From positions 1 to 19,906 of the forward strand of contig JAAZIW010000111.1 of the NCBI GenBank assembly GCA_012800665.1: 19,906 nucleotides of DNA, written 5' to 3'. A program made the position numbers and the translations under genes. This DNA comes from Rikenellaceae bacterium. Its GTDB lineage: Bacteria > Bacteroidota > Bacteroidia > Bacteroidales > UBA932. This document shows, piece by piece, positions 1-8,197 of the stretch (its first letter is position 1; every line of letters starts with the position of its first letter). The notes beneath the pieces were generated by a model, which was given only the letters and a program-made list of their open reading frames with translations, ran no database searches and was not told where the DNA came from.

Positions 1-1427
1 GTCTTCACTATTGCTCCGAGAATCCCCACAGCCGAAGTGCTGTAAATGCTGAACATGCTTTCCTTGGGATTTGTCTCGTACCAAAGCGGACCGTCACCGA
101 TTGCAACAGGATGCACATTTCTCTTGCGCCCTTGGGAATCGCAGCGATCTTCATAGCGAAGCCCCTCATATGCAATTATCGAATTAGTATAATCCTGCAT
201 TCCCGGGAGGCATTGGTTTTTGTCGGGAATCTGGTCAGGGAAGAACAGGCGGCAGGAGTTGGTGTTGTTGAGCATCCACTTGCCAATCGCACGGGCATAT
301 TGCGGCTGATATTTTACAAGAGGCACGAAAGGCCAGGCGACATCTATGCTGTTCATAAGGAAAGCGAAACCGTTGCCATCCGTAAGACTCCCCTGGAGAC
401 CGCTTATATCATATCTTCCCCATCTGCCACAGGTAATCCCCCATCCATAGCGGCCGTCTTTGGCTTTACAGCCATCGAATACCCAATCAAACATCTTCGC
501 AAGGTCATAATTACATCCATGCTCGGCATTCAAGCGGGCGGCCGTGTAAATGCCCATAGGGAGAAGAATCTCATAAAAGCGGCTCTCTGTCTGCGATTCG
601 AGGGCGTCCATTGCAGATTTTGCATGCTCGAGATAACGTTGGTCCCCGTATTTTTGATAGGCTGCATAAAGCACCCATGCGTGCCCCCCTGCCGCATCCT
701 GCTGTAAAGGAATATGATTGACCCTGCCTTCCATCTTTCCATAATCGAAATATGAAAAATTGTAATTTCCGGCAAGCGTGGAGTCCGCTTTACAAAATTG
801 CTCAGCAATAAAGCGTTGGATATAATCGGAATTTTCCACTCCCGGGAACAATTCACAGACTGCATAATAAAGAATGTTGGGGAATACATCATACCACCAG
901 TCCCTCCCGTATCCGCCGCCAAGAAGCGCCACTTCGGGGCAAGTATTATTCATCATTATGTTCCACCCTGTATCGCGGTTGAAATAATTCTGAGCCATCT
1001 TCACATAATTATATCCGTCTTGATTTGTCTTGTCTATACCGTTCAAGCCGGCGCTCAGGAGGCAATGCAGAGAATTTAGGCTCTCGTGGAACTCACCGTT
1101 GTTGCGATCGGGGCCCTGGCGGGCATCCTTCATTGCCGTGTAAAGTCCGAACGTTGTCTGGGGATAGTTCCTCTCGTTGAAATCCAGCCATATACATGTC
1201 CCTCCTGGCAATTCAGAGTCAAAGTCGAATACATAAGCATCGAAATCAAGCGCTTTTTGATGCCAATCAAGAATCTTATACGGCTTGGGCAGATTCTGCA
1301 TGGCATCAACTCTGCTAATCGGAACTTGGGAAACGGGCTTGCCGAATTTTTCCCGGGCGCCGCATAATACGGAGCTGAAAAGGAATGCCGCCAGAACAAA
1401 AGCGTATGTAATAAAATTCTTATTCAT
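1..1427 (-). CDS. Exported protein of unrecognised family, probable alpha-helical-barrel glycan-active enzyme (3' end outside window)
   Basis: I translated this myself on the minus strand: 475 uninterrupted codons from ATG at 1427, running off the left edge. Residues 1 to about 24 form a signal peptide (MNKNF, hydrophobic stretch, VLCGA-R); the Cys lacks a good lipobox, so periplasmic or secreted is more likely than lipoprotein. The mature part is rich in Trp, Tyr and Asp with aromatic helical stretches (GRDWWYDVFPN, QQDAAGGHAWVLYAAYQKYG, CGRWGRYD), which recalls alpha/alpha-toroid glycoside hydrolases, but I cannot place it in any named family and assign no catalytic residues. Its start overlaps the stop of the MFS gene by 8 bp (1420-1427), so it is the third gene of the GH130-MFS operon and probably translationally coupled. 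The inferred role is processing of the glycan that the transporter and GH130 then handle. Gene call sure, function open. Confidence 0.85.
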   Translation of the reverse strand, partial: MNKNFITYAFVLAAFLFSSVLCGAREKFGKPVSQVPISRVDAMQNLPKPYKILDWHQKALDFDAYVFDFDSELPGGTCIWLDFNERNYPQTTFGLYTAMKDARQGPDRNNGEFHESLNSLHCLLSAGLNGIDKTNQDGYNYVKMAQNYFNRDTGWNIMMNNTCPEVALLGGGYGRDWWYDVFPNILYYAVCELFPGVENSDYIQRFIAEQFCKADSTLAGNYNFSYFDYGKMEGRVNHIPLQQDAAGGHAWVLYAAYQKYGDQRYLEHAKSAMDALESQTESRFYEILLPMGIYTAARLNAEHGCNYDLAKMFDWVFDGCKAKDGRYGWGITCGRWGRYDISGLQGSLTDGNGFAFLMNSIDVAWPFVPLVKYQPQYARAIGKWMLNNTNSCRLFFPDQIPDKNQCLPGMQDYTNSIIAYEGLRYEDRCDSQGRKRNVHPVAIGDGPLWYETNPKESMFSIYSTSAVGILGAIVK

Positions 1428-2682
1428 TCGTCTTATGAAAATATTTAGTATCTATTGTTTTGTCAATGCAATTTGCAATCGGCAGGGAAAGAAGTTGCAG
1501 GGTGGCCACGATAAGAATAGCATATCTCAATGCTATGTCCTCGGAAATGGTTGTTGCAAGCACTATAAAAAGAAGCATTCCGAAAGCACGGCCGAAAAAG
1601 AGCCCCACTTCGTGACTCATTATATATACATAACCATCCCTTTTCTCTATAGCGGAAACCGTATCGATAGTCTTCATCATGATTGGATAATATGCCAAGT
1701 CGTGGAAAGGCTGAAAAAGGACCTTGCAGACTATGAAGATGAAGACACCCTCGGCGCAGAAAAGTATACAATTGCAGAGAGCTCCGATGAAAAATACAAA
1801 TAAACCGAAGCCGAAGATCAGCATGCGATGTTTGGGCTTGGAGACGCGTCCAAGCACATATACAATAATAGCCGTCAATGCTCCCGCGATACCTTGTATA
1901 AGGCCGATTGAACCCTCTCCCCCGATGAATTTCATTATCAGTATGGACGGGGCGGTAACAAGAAAACCCTGTACCATTCCTTTAAGGCCGGCTAAAGAGA
2001 GCATCTTTCTCCAAAGCTTGTGAAAATGAACATAAAAGATATTTTCGCTCCTGGGCGTTTGAAAGTCACCTTTCGAAAGCGCATAACAGGCAAATGCGGA
2101 AATTATAAGAGCAAAGATTGTCAGGATTTTATATCCGGAATTGGTATCAAGCACTCTTCCAAAGAAAGTAGCGCCGTCTATCGAGGTAAGGAATGCTCCG
2201 ACAGCAAGAGGTATCACAATGTTCCAGAAGGAAAAAAAGAATGATTCGAATCCGAAGAAATAGTTTCTGTTGTCGTCATTTGTAGAATAAAGTGTCAAAA
2301 GGTATCTGTTGGTCCAGAAGAATCCTGTGGAAAGCCCGAGAAGGAAACCGGTACCGCAGAGCATCGGGATAGTTACCTTATTGATGAACATCATTATCAT
2401 CAGGGAAACAGAAGAGATTAGAATACCGAAACCATAAAGCTGCGTAGACTTGAACCACTTCATCAAAATGCCGTTTATTACAGCCGAAACCACTATGCCG
2501 ATATACATACACAACTGGTACACAATCACATAAGACGGCATGCCGGTGTTCCTCATTATGTATGCGCTTGCAAATATCTCGATGAGCGGAAGTATCATCG
2601 CGAACAGCAAGTTCGTAGTCAGCAGCGTTCTAATATTTTGTGGCTGAGACTGGAAAAACTTTATTTCTCCGATAGCTTTCAT
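1420..2682 (-). CDS. MFS transporter, probable inner-membrane oligosaccharide importer
   Basis: A 420-residue protein made almost entirely of hydrophobic segments (about 12 membrane spans by eye), with no signal peptide, as expected of major facilitator superfamily permeases. A loop with charged residues (STNDDNRNYFFGFES) follows the first half-dozen helices. It lies 3 bp downstream of the GH130 stop and overlaps the next gene by 8 bp, so it sits mid-operon. In Bacteroides, GH130 phosphorylases are commonly paired with inner-membrane sugar symporters that bring short mannosides into the cytoplasm. By that precedent this one likely imports the GH130 substrate; the substrate itself cannot be read from the sequence. 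MFS assignment fairly sure, specificity inferred. Confidence 0.85.
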   Translation of the reverse strand: MKAIGEIKFFQSQPQNIRTLLTTNLLFAMILPLIEIFASAYIMRNTGMPSYVIVYQLCMYIGIVVSAVINGILMKWFKSTQLYGFGILISSVSLMIMMFINKVTIPMLCGTGFLLGLSTGFFWTNRYLLTLYSTNDDNRNYFFGFESFFFSFWNIVIPLAVGAFLTSIDGATFFGRVLDTNSGYKILTIFALIISAFACYALSKGDFQTPRSENIFYVHFHKLWRKMLSLAGLKGMVQGFLVTAPSILIMKFIGGEGSIGLIQGIAGALTAIIVYVLGRVSKPKHRMLIFGFGLFVFFIGALCNCILFCAEGVFIFIVCKVLFQPFHDLAYYPIMMKTIDTVSAIEKRDGYVYIMSHEVGLFFGRAFGMLLFIVLATTISEDIALRYAILIVATLQLLSLPIANCIDKTIDTKYFHKTNE

Positions 2683-2685
2683 TAT

Positions 2686-3735
2686 TTATTTCTTCAATGT
2701 TGACAAGATTTCCTTTATGGAGAACTGTGCGGAACAAATCACTTCGTCGCTCGCCCCGTAAAAAATCTGCAAGGTGTCCTCATCTTTCATATAATGCCCG
2801 TTTGTAAAAACGACATTCCCAAAGAATCCGGTCTTCTCGTAATCGGCAATCGGTTCCATTATCGGCTCAACACTCCTTGCCAACACTTTGGCGGGATCGT
2901 TCAAGTCGAGAAGCATTGCCCCTAAGCAATAACGGTTTTTTTCGTTGGCGCCGTGGTAGATTTCAAGCCAGCCCTCGCCAGTGCGGATAGGTGCGGCGCC
3001 GGCACCGATACGAGCAGAATCCCACATCCCGGGACGGGTGGTGGCTATGCAGACATGCTTTCCCCAATGCACCCGGTCCGGCGATTCGGCTATCCATATA
3101 TAATTACCTCCAAGCTCTACACTGCTGGGACGATGCAAAGCATAATATTTATCACCTATCTTTTCCTCGAAAATAGCGCAATCCTTATTATGAGGGGGGA
3201 ATATCATCCCCACTCTATCCAGCGTCTTGAAATCCTTTGTCCTAATGAGCCCGACCCCGACAGCTACAGGAGAAACTTCCGTAAAAGTAAGGAAGAAGCC
3301 GTCTTCCATGCTTGCAACACGGCAGTCTTCAATTCCGAAAGATTCTTGAAAACCCTCACCGAAAATTGGCTCGATATCCTCTGCGTCAGTAAAATTGATA
3401 TCATCATTAGAACATACGGGACGCAAGTACGAGAGCGTGGTCAGATAATTTTGTCCTTTATAGCATATGACGCGCGGGTCGCTTGCATCAAGTTGGGGGT
3501 CCTCCTTGTCAAAACAGAGAACTTCTATCTTACCTTCCTTATTATAAATAGGGAAACTAATCTTTCCTTCTTTCTGGACAGGACGCTCAGCCACCCTTAG
3601 AAGCAAATAGGTTTTGCCGTTCCTTCTGAATACACCGGGATTGAGAAGACAGGTTATTTCCATTCCGGGAATACAGGCTTTGAGATCTGACGGGCGGAGC
3701 AATGGATTATGAGGGCTTCTTTTGGCAATGTCCAT
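2686..3735 (-). CDS. GH130 family beta-mannoside phosphorylase or beta-1,2-mannosidase
   Basis: Five-bladed beta-propeller enzyme of family GH130. The open frame reaches 3789 (367 aa), but I place the start at the ATG at 3735 (349 aa, MDIAKRSPHNPLLRPSD): the family-like sequence begins there, and the extra 18 codons contain the predicted -7 box (3768-3775). Visible family motifs, in short numbering, are SDPRV around residue 86 (Asp, expected general acid), GIEDCRV around 134, PPHNKDCAIF around 180, YALHRP around 198 and GWLEIYHG near 255. The family splits into inverting phosphorylases releasing mannose-1-phosphate and hydrolytic beta-1,2-mannosidases; the latter lose basic phosphate-binding residues. 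Arg, Lys and His remain in these motifs, which leans to a phosphorylase, but this needs alignment. There is no signal peptide, so it is cytoplasmic, fitting phosphorolysis of an imported mannoside. First gene of the operon with MFS and the unknown exported protein. Confidence 0.88.
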   Translation of the reverse strand: MDIAKRSPHNPLLRPSDLKACIPGMEITCLLNPGVFRRNGKTYLLLRVAERPVQKEGKISFPIYNKEGKIEVLCFDKEDPQLDASDPRVICYKGQNYLTTLSYLRPVCSNDDINFTDAEDIEPIFGEGFQESFGIEDCRVASMEDGFFLTFTEVSPVAVGVGLIRTKDFKTLDRVGMIFPPHNKDCAIFEEKIGDKYYALHRPSSVELGGNYIWIAESPDRVHWGKHVCIATTRPGMWDSARIGAGAAPIRTGEGWLEIYHGANEKNRYCLGAMLLDLNDPAKVLARSVEPIMEPIADYEKTGFFGNVVFTNGHYMKDEDTLQIFYGASDEVICSAQFSIKEILSTLKK

Positions 3736-3767
3736 ATCAGTGTTATTAAATGGTAATACTTCAAGTA

Positions 3768-3775
3768 CAAAGATA
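3768..3775 (-). promoter_or_regulatory. Predicted -7 box of the GH130 operon
   Basis: On the minus strand the sequence reads TATCTTTG, an exact match to the Bacteroidota -7 consensus TAnnTTTG. The expected transcription start is near 3761, leaving a leader of about 25 nt to the ATG at 3735. No good -33 TTTG lies at standard spacing (a TTG sits too close), which is typical of a promoter needing an activator. Confidence 0.55.
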
Positions 3776-3796
3776 TATGAATCCGACATCCAATAA

Positions 3797-3823
3797 GTAC
3801 ACTAATGCTTCAAATTGGTACAC
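3797..3823. promoter_or_regulatory. Candidate HTCS operator: two direct GTACAC repeats 21 bp apart
   Basis: GTACAC occurs at 3797-3802 and 3818-3823, start-to-start 21 bp, i.e. two helical turns. Aligning the surroundings at that offset extends the match to AATnnGTACACnAnT. Relative to the predicted GH130 start near 3761 the proximal copy falls around -36 to -41 and the distal around -57 to -62, the usual geometry for a dimeric AraC-type activator. It sits in the divergent gap between the GH130 operon and the HTCS gene, so the HTCS is the natural ligand. The repeat is seen; the binding role is inferred. Confidence 0.5.
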
Positions 3824-3851
3824 AATTATTTCTTTTTGACTTACTTTTTCA

Positions 3852-3859
3852 TATATTTG
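3852..3859 (+). promoter_or_regulatory. Possible -7 box for the HTCS gene
   Basis: TATATTTG matches TAnnTTTG and lies 17 bp before the ATG at 3877, giving a very short leader. A TTTG at 3835-3838 is too close (13 bp) to be a standard -33 element, so this promoter is weakly supported. Confidence 0.3.
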
Positions 3860-3876
3860 GCTTTGGCATTGTGTTT

Positions 3877-6800
3877 ATGAGAAAAAAGATTCCGGTTCTA
3901 CTGTTTTTGCTGACGGCTGTTCCCGCCATCCTTAATGCAAGGGGCTTCGACATCCGGCATATAACGAATTTACAGGGTTTGTCCAACAGCTCTGTAAATA
4001 TTGTATATCAAGACAGCGATAATCTGATGTGGTTCGGAACTTGGGACGGACTCAATCGCTACAATGGGCGGGAAATCCGTTCTTGGCACAAAATACCCGG
4101 AGATGCATCTTCCATAAGCAGTAATATTATACGGGACATAACGGAAACCGAAGACGGCAATTTGTGGATTGCAACCGACAGAGGTATAGACCGCTTTGAC
4201 CGTGAAAAAGAGATTTTTGTCAGATATTTTTCGGAAGCGCAAGGAAGCATTACCACAGAGCATTTATTCGATATATTCAAAGACCGCAAAGGGCAGTTGT
4301 TTGCTTTTGTGGATGGAAAAGGAATATACCGCTATGATAAGGGAAAAGATGATTTTTACTTAATTCTTGAGCTTAAAGACACACATTGTCAAAATATCCA
4401 GACGGATATTTTCGACAGAGTCTGGATTCTTACCAAAAAGGAGAGCCTTTTTCTGGCTGAAAGAGATACAAGCGGTAACGGACTGGCACTCAAACCAGAT
4501 CCTCTGTCTCTCGGTCAAACACATATTCAATCGGCATTTGTTTCGCAGAGCGGCACCCTTATGTGGGTACAAACTACTGACGGGCGGTATATAAAATACG
4601 ATCTGTCCAACTTTTCCCCATTAAGAACATACCGGAACTCCGGCAAACCGGGAAAAATTCTTTCCGCACATATTTCCGAATCGGAAAACATAGTCGGAAC
4701 GGCAAAAGGACTTTATCGCTTCGATATATCCGATGGCAACTTTTCTCTGATAACCGGCGAGGCCCCTGTTTTTTCTGTGCTGGAAGGCTCACAGCAGATT
4801 CTATGGGCCGGAACAGACATGCATGGAGTTCTCGCTATTTCCAATGAAGAGGGATTTTTCAACCGTTATCCCAAAAACAGCAGCGGCGGAATTTTCGGCA
4901 GCAGCGCTGTCAGATGTTTTACTGATGATGAAAGAGGACGACTATGGGTTGGCACAAAAGGCTCGGGAGTTTTCGTTTTCTCCGGCAGAGGAGACAATCA
5001 GAGGCTCGTAAGCCATTACACAGATGCCAACGGCTTGCTTAATAATTCAATTTATTCTCTTGTAACAGACAGAGACCTGATATGGATAGGCTCGGACGGC
5101 TTGGGGCTTAATTATTTTGACAAATCCAAGTCTCGTTTTTCGGCGTTGAAAATCCCGAATGAACTTGAGTTGGGTTCCATATATTGCATACTCCCCTGCG
5201 GAAAAGATACCTTATGGATTGGAAGCAGCGGCAAAGGAGTATTCAAGCTGACACTTGACAAGCGAACCACACCCGTATCAGTAAAATCGTATGTTCAGTA
5301 CCGTCACTCTTCAAGCCCCTCTTCGTTAAGCAACGATGTTGTATATTCTATCATTAAAGACGAATATGGAAAAATATGGATGGCTACAAGGGGCGGGGGT
5401 CTGTGCAGATTTGATGAAAGCAAAAATGAATTTACAACTATCCGTCTGTCAAATTCCGCAATGGGCACGGATGGGGCCGAAGACGTGATTTGCCTGTGCA
5501 AGGACCGTGCGGGAGGCATATGGGCCGGAACAAATATGGGCGTATTTCGCATTGACAACGCCAATCCGGATGAATTAGAATGGTTTTCCACGATAAACGG
5601 CATGCCGGGCAATACCATTCGCGGTATTTTGGAAGACAGTAATGGCGATATCTGGTGCAGCACCAACCTCGGACTTGCCAGAATAATGCGAAAAGACGAT
5701 AACCATATTATATCCTATAATACCGAAGACGGTCTTCACAACAATGAATTTTCTGACTTGGCTGCATTCTCAAGTCCGCATGTCGGCACTTTTTTCTTCG
5801 GCGGCATAAACGGTTATACCTGGTTTGACCCGACATCCGTGGGAAGTACTACATCATTCCCGAATCTTGTTTTGGACGAATTCTTTGTCGATAATCAAAA
5901 GACCACCTTAAATTCTCTTATCAAAGAGCGCCGAGGTAAAAGAGAGCTTGTAATCGGCAACAACATTAAATCGGTTGCCTTGCATTTCTGCCCCGTTGAC
6001 TATATCAGTTCGGACAAATGCGAGATTGCATATCTCCTTGAGGGATTCAACAAAGATTGGATAGAATTAGGAACATCCGGCACAATAGTGCTTTCCAAGC
6101 TGAAGGCGGGCCGTTACACCCTTATGGTAAAATGCTCCAATTCGGACAGGATATGGAGCAACGACATACTGAGCATGCCTGTCAGGGTTAAGCCCCCATG
6201 GTATGCAAGTACTCCGGCTTTATTTTTCTACCTTATATTAATATCCCTGATAATTCTTTTCCTCGTGCAGGTAAGAAATTTAAAGAGAAAGGCCTTGGAA
6301 AAGGAAGCTGAAAAGGAGAAGATGAAAGACATACACGAAGCCAAACTGCAATTTTTCACCAATATAGCCCACGAATTCTCCAATTCCCTTACCCTTATTT
6401 ACGGTCCGTGTGAGGATTTGCTTGAAGACAGAAAAATCCCCTCAGATGAAAGGGCGAGCCTTAAAATCATACATTCCAATGCAGACAGAATGCAGCAGCT
6501 CATTAAGCAGATTATATCTTTCCGCAAAGCAGAGACCGGTCACCTCAACATAAAAATCGAGGAGGTGGATATAGACAAGCTTGTGAATAAAGTAACGGAA
6601 TATTATTGCGGCGCTTTCCTTAAAAAGAAAATCAAATTCAATTCATCCTTGCCCTCCCCCGGCTTTATGTGGCCTACGGACCGCGACAGCGTTGAGAAAA
6701 TTATTTTCAATTTTCTCTCAAATGCAATGAAATATACTCCCGAAGGCGAAAAAATCAACCTTTTTGTAACAGTGAAAGATGAACGGATGAGAATTGCCGT

Positions 6801-7914
6801 AACCAATACAGGAGTGGGCATTAAAAAAGAAGAGCAAGGAGCAGTCTTTGATAGATACAAAGTATTGAACAAGTTTGAGAAAGACATTATTAAGGGCAAA
6901 GTCAGCAATGGAATAGGCCTGGCTATGTGTAAAAACCTCGCAGAACTTCTTAAGGGAGAAATAGGAATTGACAGTGATGAAAACAGTTTCACTACATTTT
7001 ATGTGATCCTGCCACGGCTTGAATTGGATAAGGTTAGTCCGGTAGATACTTCCGAAGAACTTTCAGATAGTGTGAGGGGGAAAGATGTGAGAGAGGAGGA
7101 TGTAAGAGCTGAAAGAGTCTTCAAATCCGCCGTCAATGGTCCTGTCGGCAATAGAAAGAGGGTGCTTGTGGTGGATGATGATAATGAAGTCCGCTTGTTT
7201 ATAATGAATTTGATAAAAGAACAATATGCGGTTGATGAGGCTTCAGATGGGCTTGAAGCCCTTGAAAAGATACGAAAAAACCAAGCTGATCTGATTATAA
7301 GCGACCTCATGATGCCGAGAATGGACGGAGTCGGACTGCTGAAAGAAATTAGAGAAACACCTAACACCAAGCATATACCGGTAATTCTGCTTTCTGCCAG
7401 CACCACCACCGAAAATCGTCTTAGCGGAATAGAAAGAGGCGCTGATGCCTACCTTGGAAAACCTTTTCATCCGAGGATGCTTATGGCAACTGTAAAAAAT
7501 CTGATTGAAAGACAGGAGGAAATACGCAGTTACTCTGATTCGGCTCAAGCGGCTGTCGAACAATACAATGACCGTATAGTCAAGAAGGAAGACAAGGACC
7601 TCATATTCAAAATAACAGATATAATAGTGAGCAATAAGGCGAACGAAGACTTGTCTATAGATATGATTGCGAATTATATGTGCATGAGCAGGATACAGCT
7701 TTACCGGAAATGCAAGGAACTTACAGGTCTTTCGCCTGTCGAATATATTAGGAAAATAAGGCTGGATTATGCCGGAAAACTGCTCAAAACAACCAATAGC
7801 AACATTCAGGAGGTAATGTTCGCCTGCGGATTCGGAAACAAGACATACTTTTACCGAGAATTCAGAAAATTCTACAATTGCACCCCAAAACAATACAGAC
7901 AGCAGGAGGCATGA
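3877..7914 (+). CDS. Hybrid two-component system sensor/regulator (HTCS) for glycan utilisation
   Basis: Single-polypeptide sensor kinase and AraC-type regulator, 1345 aa from ATG 3877. The frame opens at 3805, but the extra 24 codons run through the candidate operator, and a clean signal peptide (MRKKIPVLLF...AILNARG) begins at 3877. Domain order: signal peptide 1-22; periplasmic beta-propeller repeats of the reg_prop type (LMWFGTWDGLNRY, LWIATDRGIDRF, IWAGTNMGVFRI); Y_Y_Y domain about 690-770; membrane helix about 779-800; DHp with phospho-acceptor His832 in NIAHEFSNSLTLI; HATPase with N-box NFLSNAMKY, G1 NTGVGI and G2 NGIGLAM; receiver about 1094-1212 with VVDDD, phospho-acceptor Asp1143 in ISDLMMP, and Lys in GKPF; C-terminal AraC helix-turn-helix with NIQEVMFACGFGNKTYFYREF. 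The H-box has SNS for the usual RTP, and G1 has Asn977 for Asp. Such proteins bind breakdown oligosaccharides and activate the adjacent locus, here most likely the GH130 operon. Confidence 0.95.
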   Translation: MRKKIPVLLFLLTAVPAILNARGFDIRHITNLQGLSNSSVNIVYQDSDNLMWFGTWDGLNRYNGREIRSWHKIPGDASSISSNIIRDITETEDGNLWIATDRGIDRFDREKEIFVRYFSEAQGSITTEHLFDIFKDRKGQLFAFVDGKGIYRYDKGKDDFYLILELKDTHCQNIQTDIFDRVWILTKKESLFLAERDTSGNGLALKPDPLSLGQTHIQSAFVSQSGTLMWVQTTDGRYIKYDLSNFSPLRTYRNSGKPGKILSAHISESENIVGTAKGLYRFDISDGNFSLITGEAPVFSVLEGSQQILWAGTDMHGVLAISNEEGFFNRYPKNSSGGIFGSSAVRCFTDDERGRLWVGTKGSGVFVFSGRGDNQRLVSHYTDANGLLNNSIYSLVTDRDLIWIGSDGLGLNYFDKSKSRFSALKIPNELELGSIYCILPCGKDTLWIGSSGKGVFKLTLDKRTTPVSVKSYVQYRHSSSPSSLSNDVVYSIIKDEYGKIWMATRGGGLCRFDESKNEFTTIRLSNSAMGTDGAEDVICLCKDRAGGIWAGTNMGVFRIDNANPDELEWFSTINGMPGNTIRGILEDSNGDIWCSTNLGLARIMRKDDNHIISYNTEDGLHNNEFSDLAAFSSPHVGTFFFGGINGYTWFDPTSVGSTTSFPNLVLDEFFVDNQKTTLNSLIKERRGKRELVIGNNIKSVALHFCPVDYISSDKCEIAYLLEGFNKDWIELGTSGTIVLSKLKAGRYTLMVKCSNSDRIWSNDILSMPVRVKPPWYASTPALFFYLILISLIILFLVQVRNLKRKALEKEAEKEKMKDIHEAKLQFFTNIAHEFSNSLTLIYGPCEDLLEDRKIPSDERASLKIIHSNADRMQQLIKQIISFRKAETGHLNIKIEEVDIDKLVNKVTEYYCGAFLKKKIKFNSSLPSPGFMWPTDRDSVEKIIFNFLSNAMKYTPEGEKINLFVTVKDERMRIAVTNTGVGIKKEEQGAVFDRYKVLNKFEKDIIKGKVSNGIGLAMCKNLAELLKGEIGIDSDENSFTTFYVILPRLELDKVSPVDTSEELSDSVRGKDVREEDVRAERVFKSAVNGPVGNRKRVLVVDDDNEVRLFIMNLIKEQYAVDEASDGLEALEKIRKNQADLIISDLMMPRMDGVGLLKEIRETPNTKHIPVILLSASTTTENRLSGIERGADAYLGKPFHPRMLMATVKNLIERQEEIRSYSDSAQAAVEQYNDRIVKKEDKDLIFKITDIIVSNKANEDLSIDMIANYMCMSRIQLYRKCKELTGLSPVEYIRKIRLDYAGKLLKTTNSNIQEVMFACGFGNKTYFYREFRKFYNCTPKQYRQQEA

Positions 7915-7957
7915 TGATGCACGTGGCTGAAAAAACAGTGTCGGCGCCACAGAGCAA

Positions 7958-7976
7958 CAAGTTGCCGGCAAGTTAA
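7958..7976. repeat. 19-bp repeat, copy A (CAAGTTGCCGGCAAGTTAA)
   Basis: Copy A matches copy B at 8034-8052 at 18 of 19 positions, offset 76 bp. Each copy contains CAAGTT twice, 11 bp apart, around CCGG. The centre TTGCCGGCAA is a perfect 10-bp palindrome in this copy. Confidence 0.75.
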
Positions 7977-7990
7977 GGATATGTCACACA

Positions 7991-8006
7991 CATGCCTATA
8001 GGCATG
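7991..8006. repeat. Perfect 16-bp palindrome CATGCCTATAGGCATG
   Basis: The sequence equals its own reverse complement over all 16 bases with no spacer, between the two repeat copies. A zero-loop palindrome fits a dimeric protein site better than an RNA hairpin. No nearby gene start is obviously controlled by it. Confidence 0.7.
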
Positions 8007-8033
8007 AAATAGCACAAAAAACGGTTGCTTTGG

Positions 8034-8052
8034 CAAGTTACCGGCAAGTTAA
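8034..8052. repeat. 19-bp repeat, copy B (CAAGTTACCGGCAAGTTAA)
   Basis: Second copy of the 7958-7976 repeat with one substitution (G to A), which breaks the central palindrome. Two shorter decayed relatives follow within 60 bp, suggesting a once larger array. Confidence 0.75.
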
Positions 8053-8159
8053 ATTTTGGAGCAAGCTACCGGCTACGATTCAGGAGCAAGCTGCTACCTA
8101 TGAAAATGCTTAACCCTGGTTTTGGTTGACTTTCATGGTATGACAAAAAAGGCCTAAAA

Positions 8160-8197
8160 CGTCGTAGCCCCACGGTTTTTTGCAGGGGGCTATGACG
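8160..8197 (-). terminator. Long hairpin, possible second terminator of the str operon
   Basis: Arms at 8160-8171 and 8186-8197 pair over 12 positions with a single G-T, around a 14-nt loop. Read on the minus strand the stem is followed by TTTTAGGCCTTTTTT, a terminator-like tail; on the plus strand no T-run follows. It lies about 75 bp beyond the main terminator, so it could catch read-through from the ribosomal/tRNA transcript. Confidence 0.45.

Noticed and set aside
111..1399. Several 90-200 codon frames on the plus strand and in a second minus frame
   Set aside because: They lie across the long 475-codon minus-strand frame that has a signal peptide and operon context; their products are low-complexity and family-less.
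2953..3600. 215-codon plus-strand frame opposite GH130
   Set aside because: Antisense shadow of a gene with clear family motifs; no promoter or plausible protein signature.
7243..7971. 242-codon minus-strand frame opposite the HTCS C terminus
   Set aside because: It overlaps the receiver and AraC domains, whose motifs are unmistakable.
8099..8137. ATGAAA/TTTCAT hairpin as a regulatory RNA or mini-gene
   Set aside because: The arms pair only in short pieces and the frames on both strands stop after about 9 codons.
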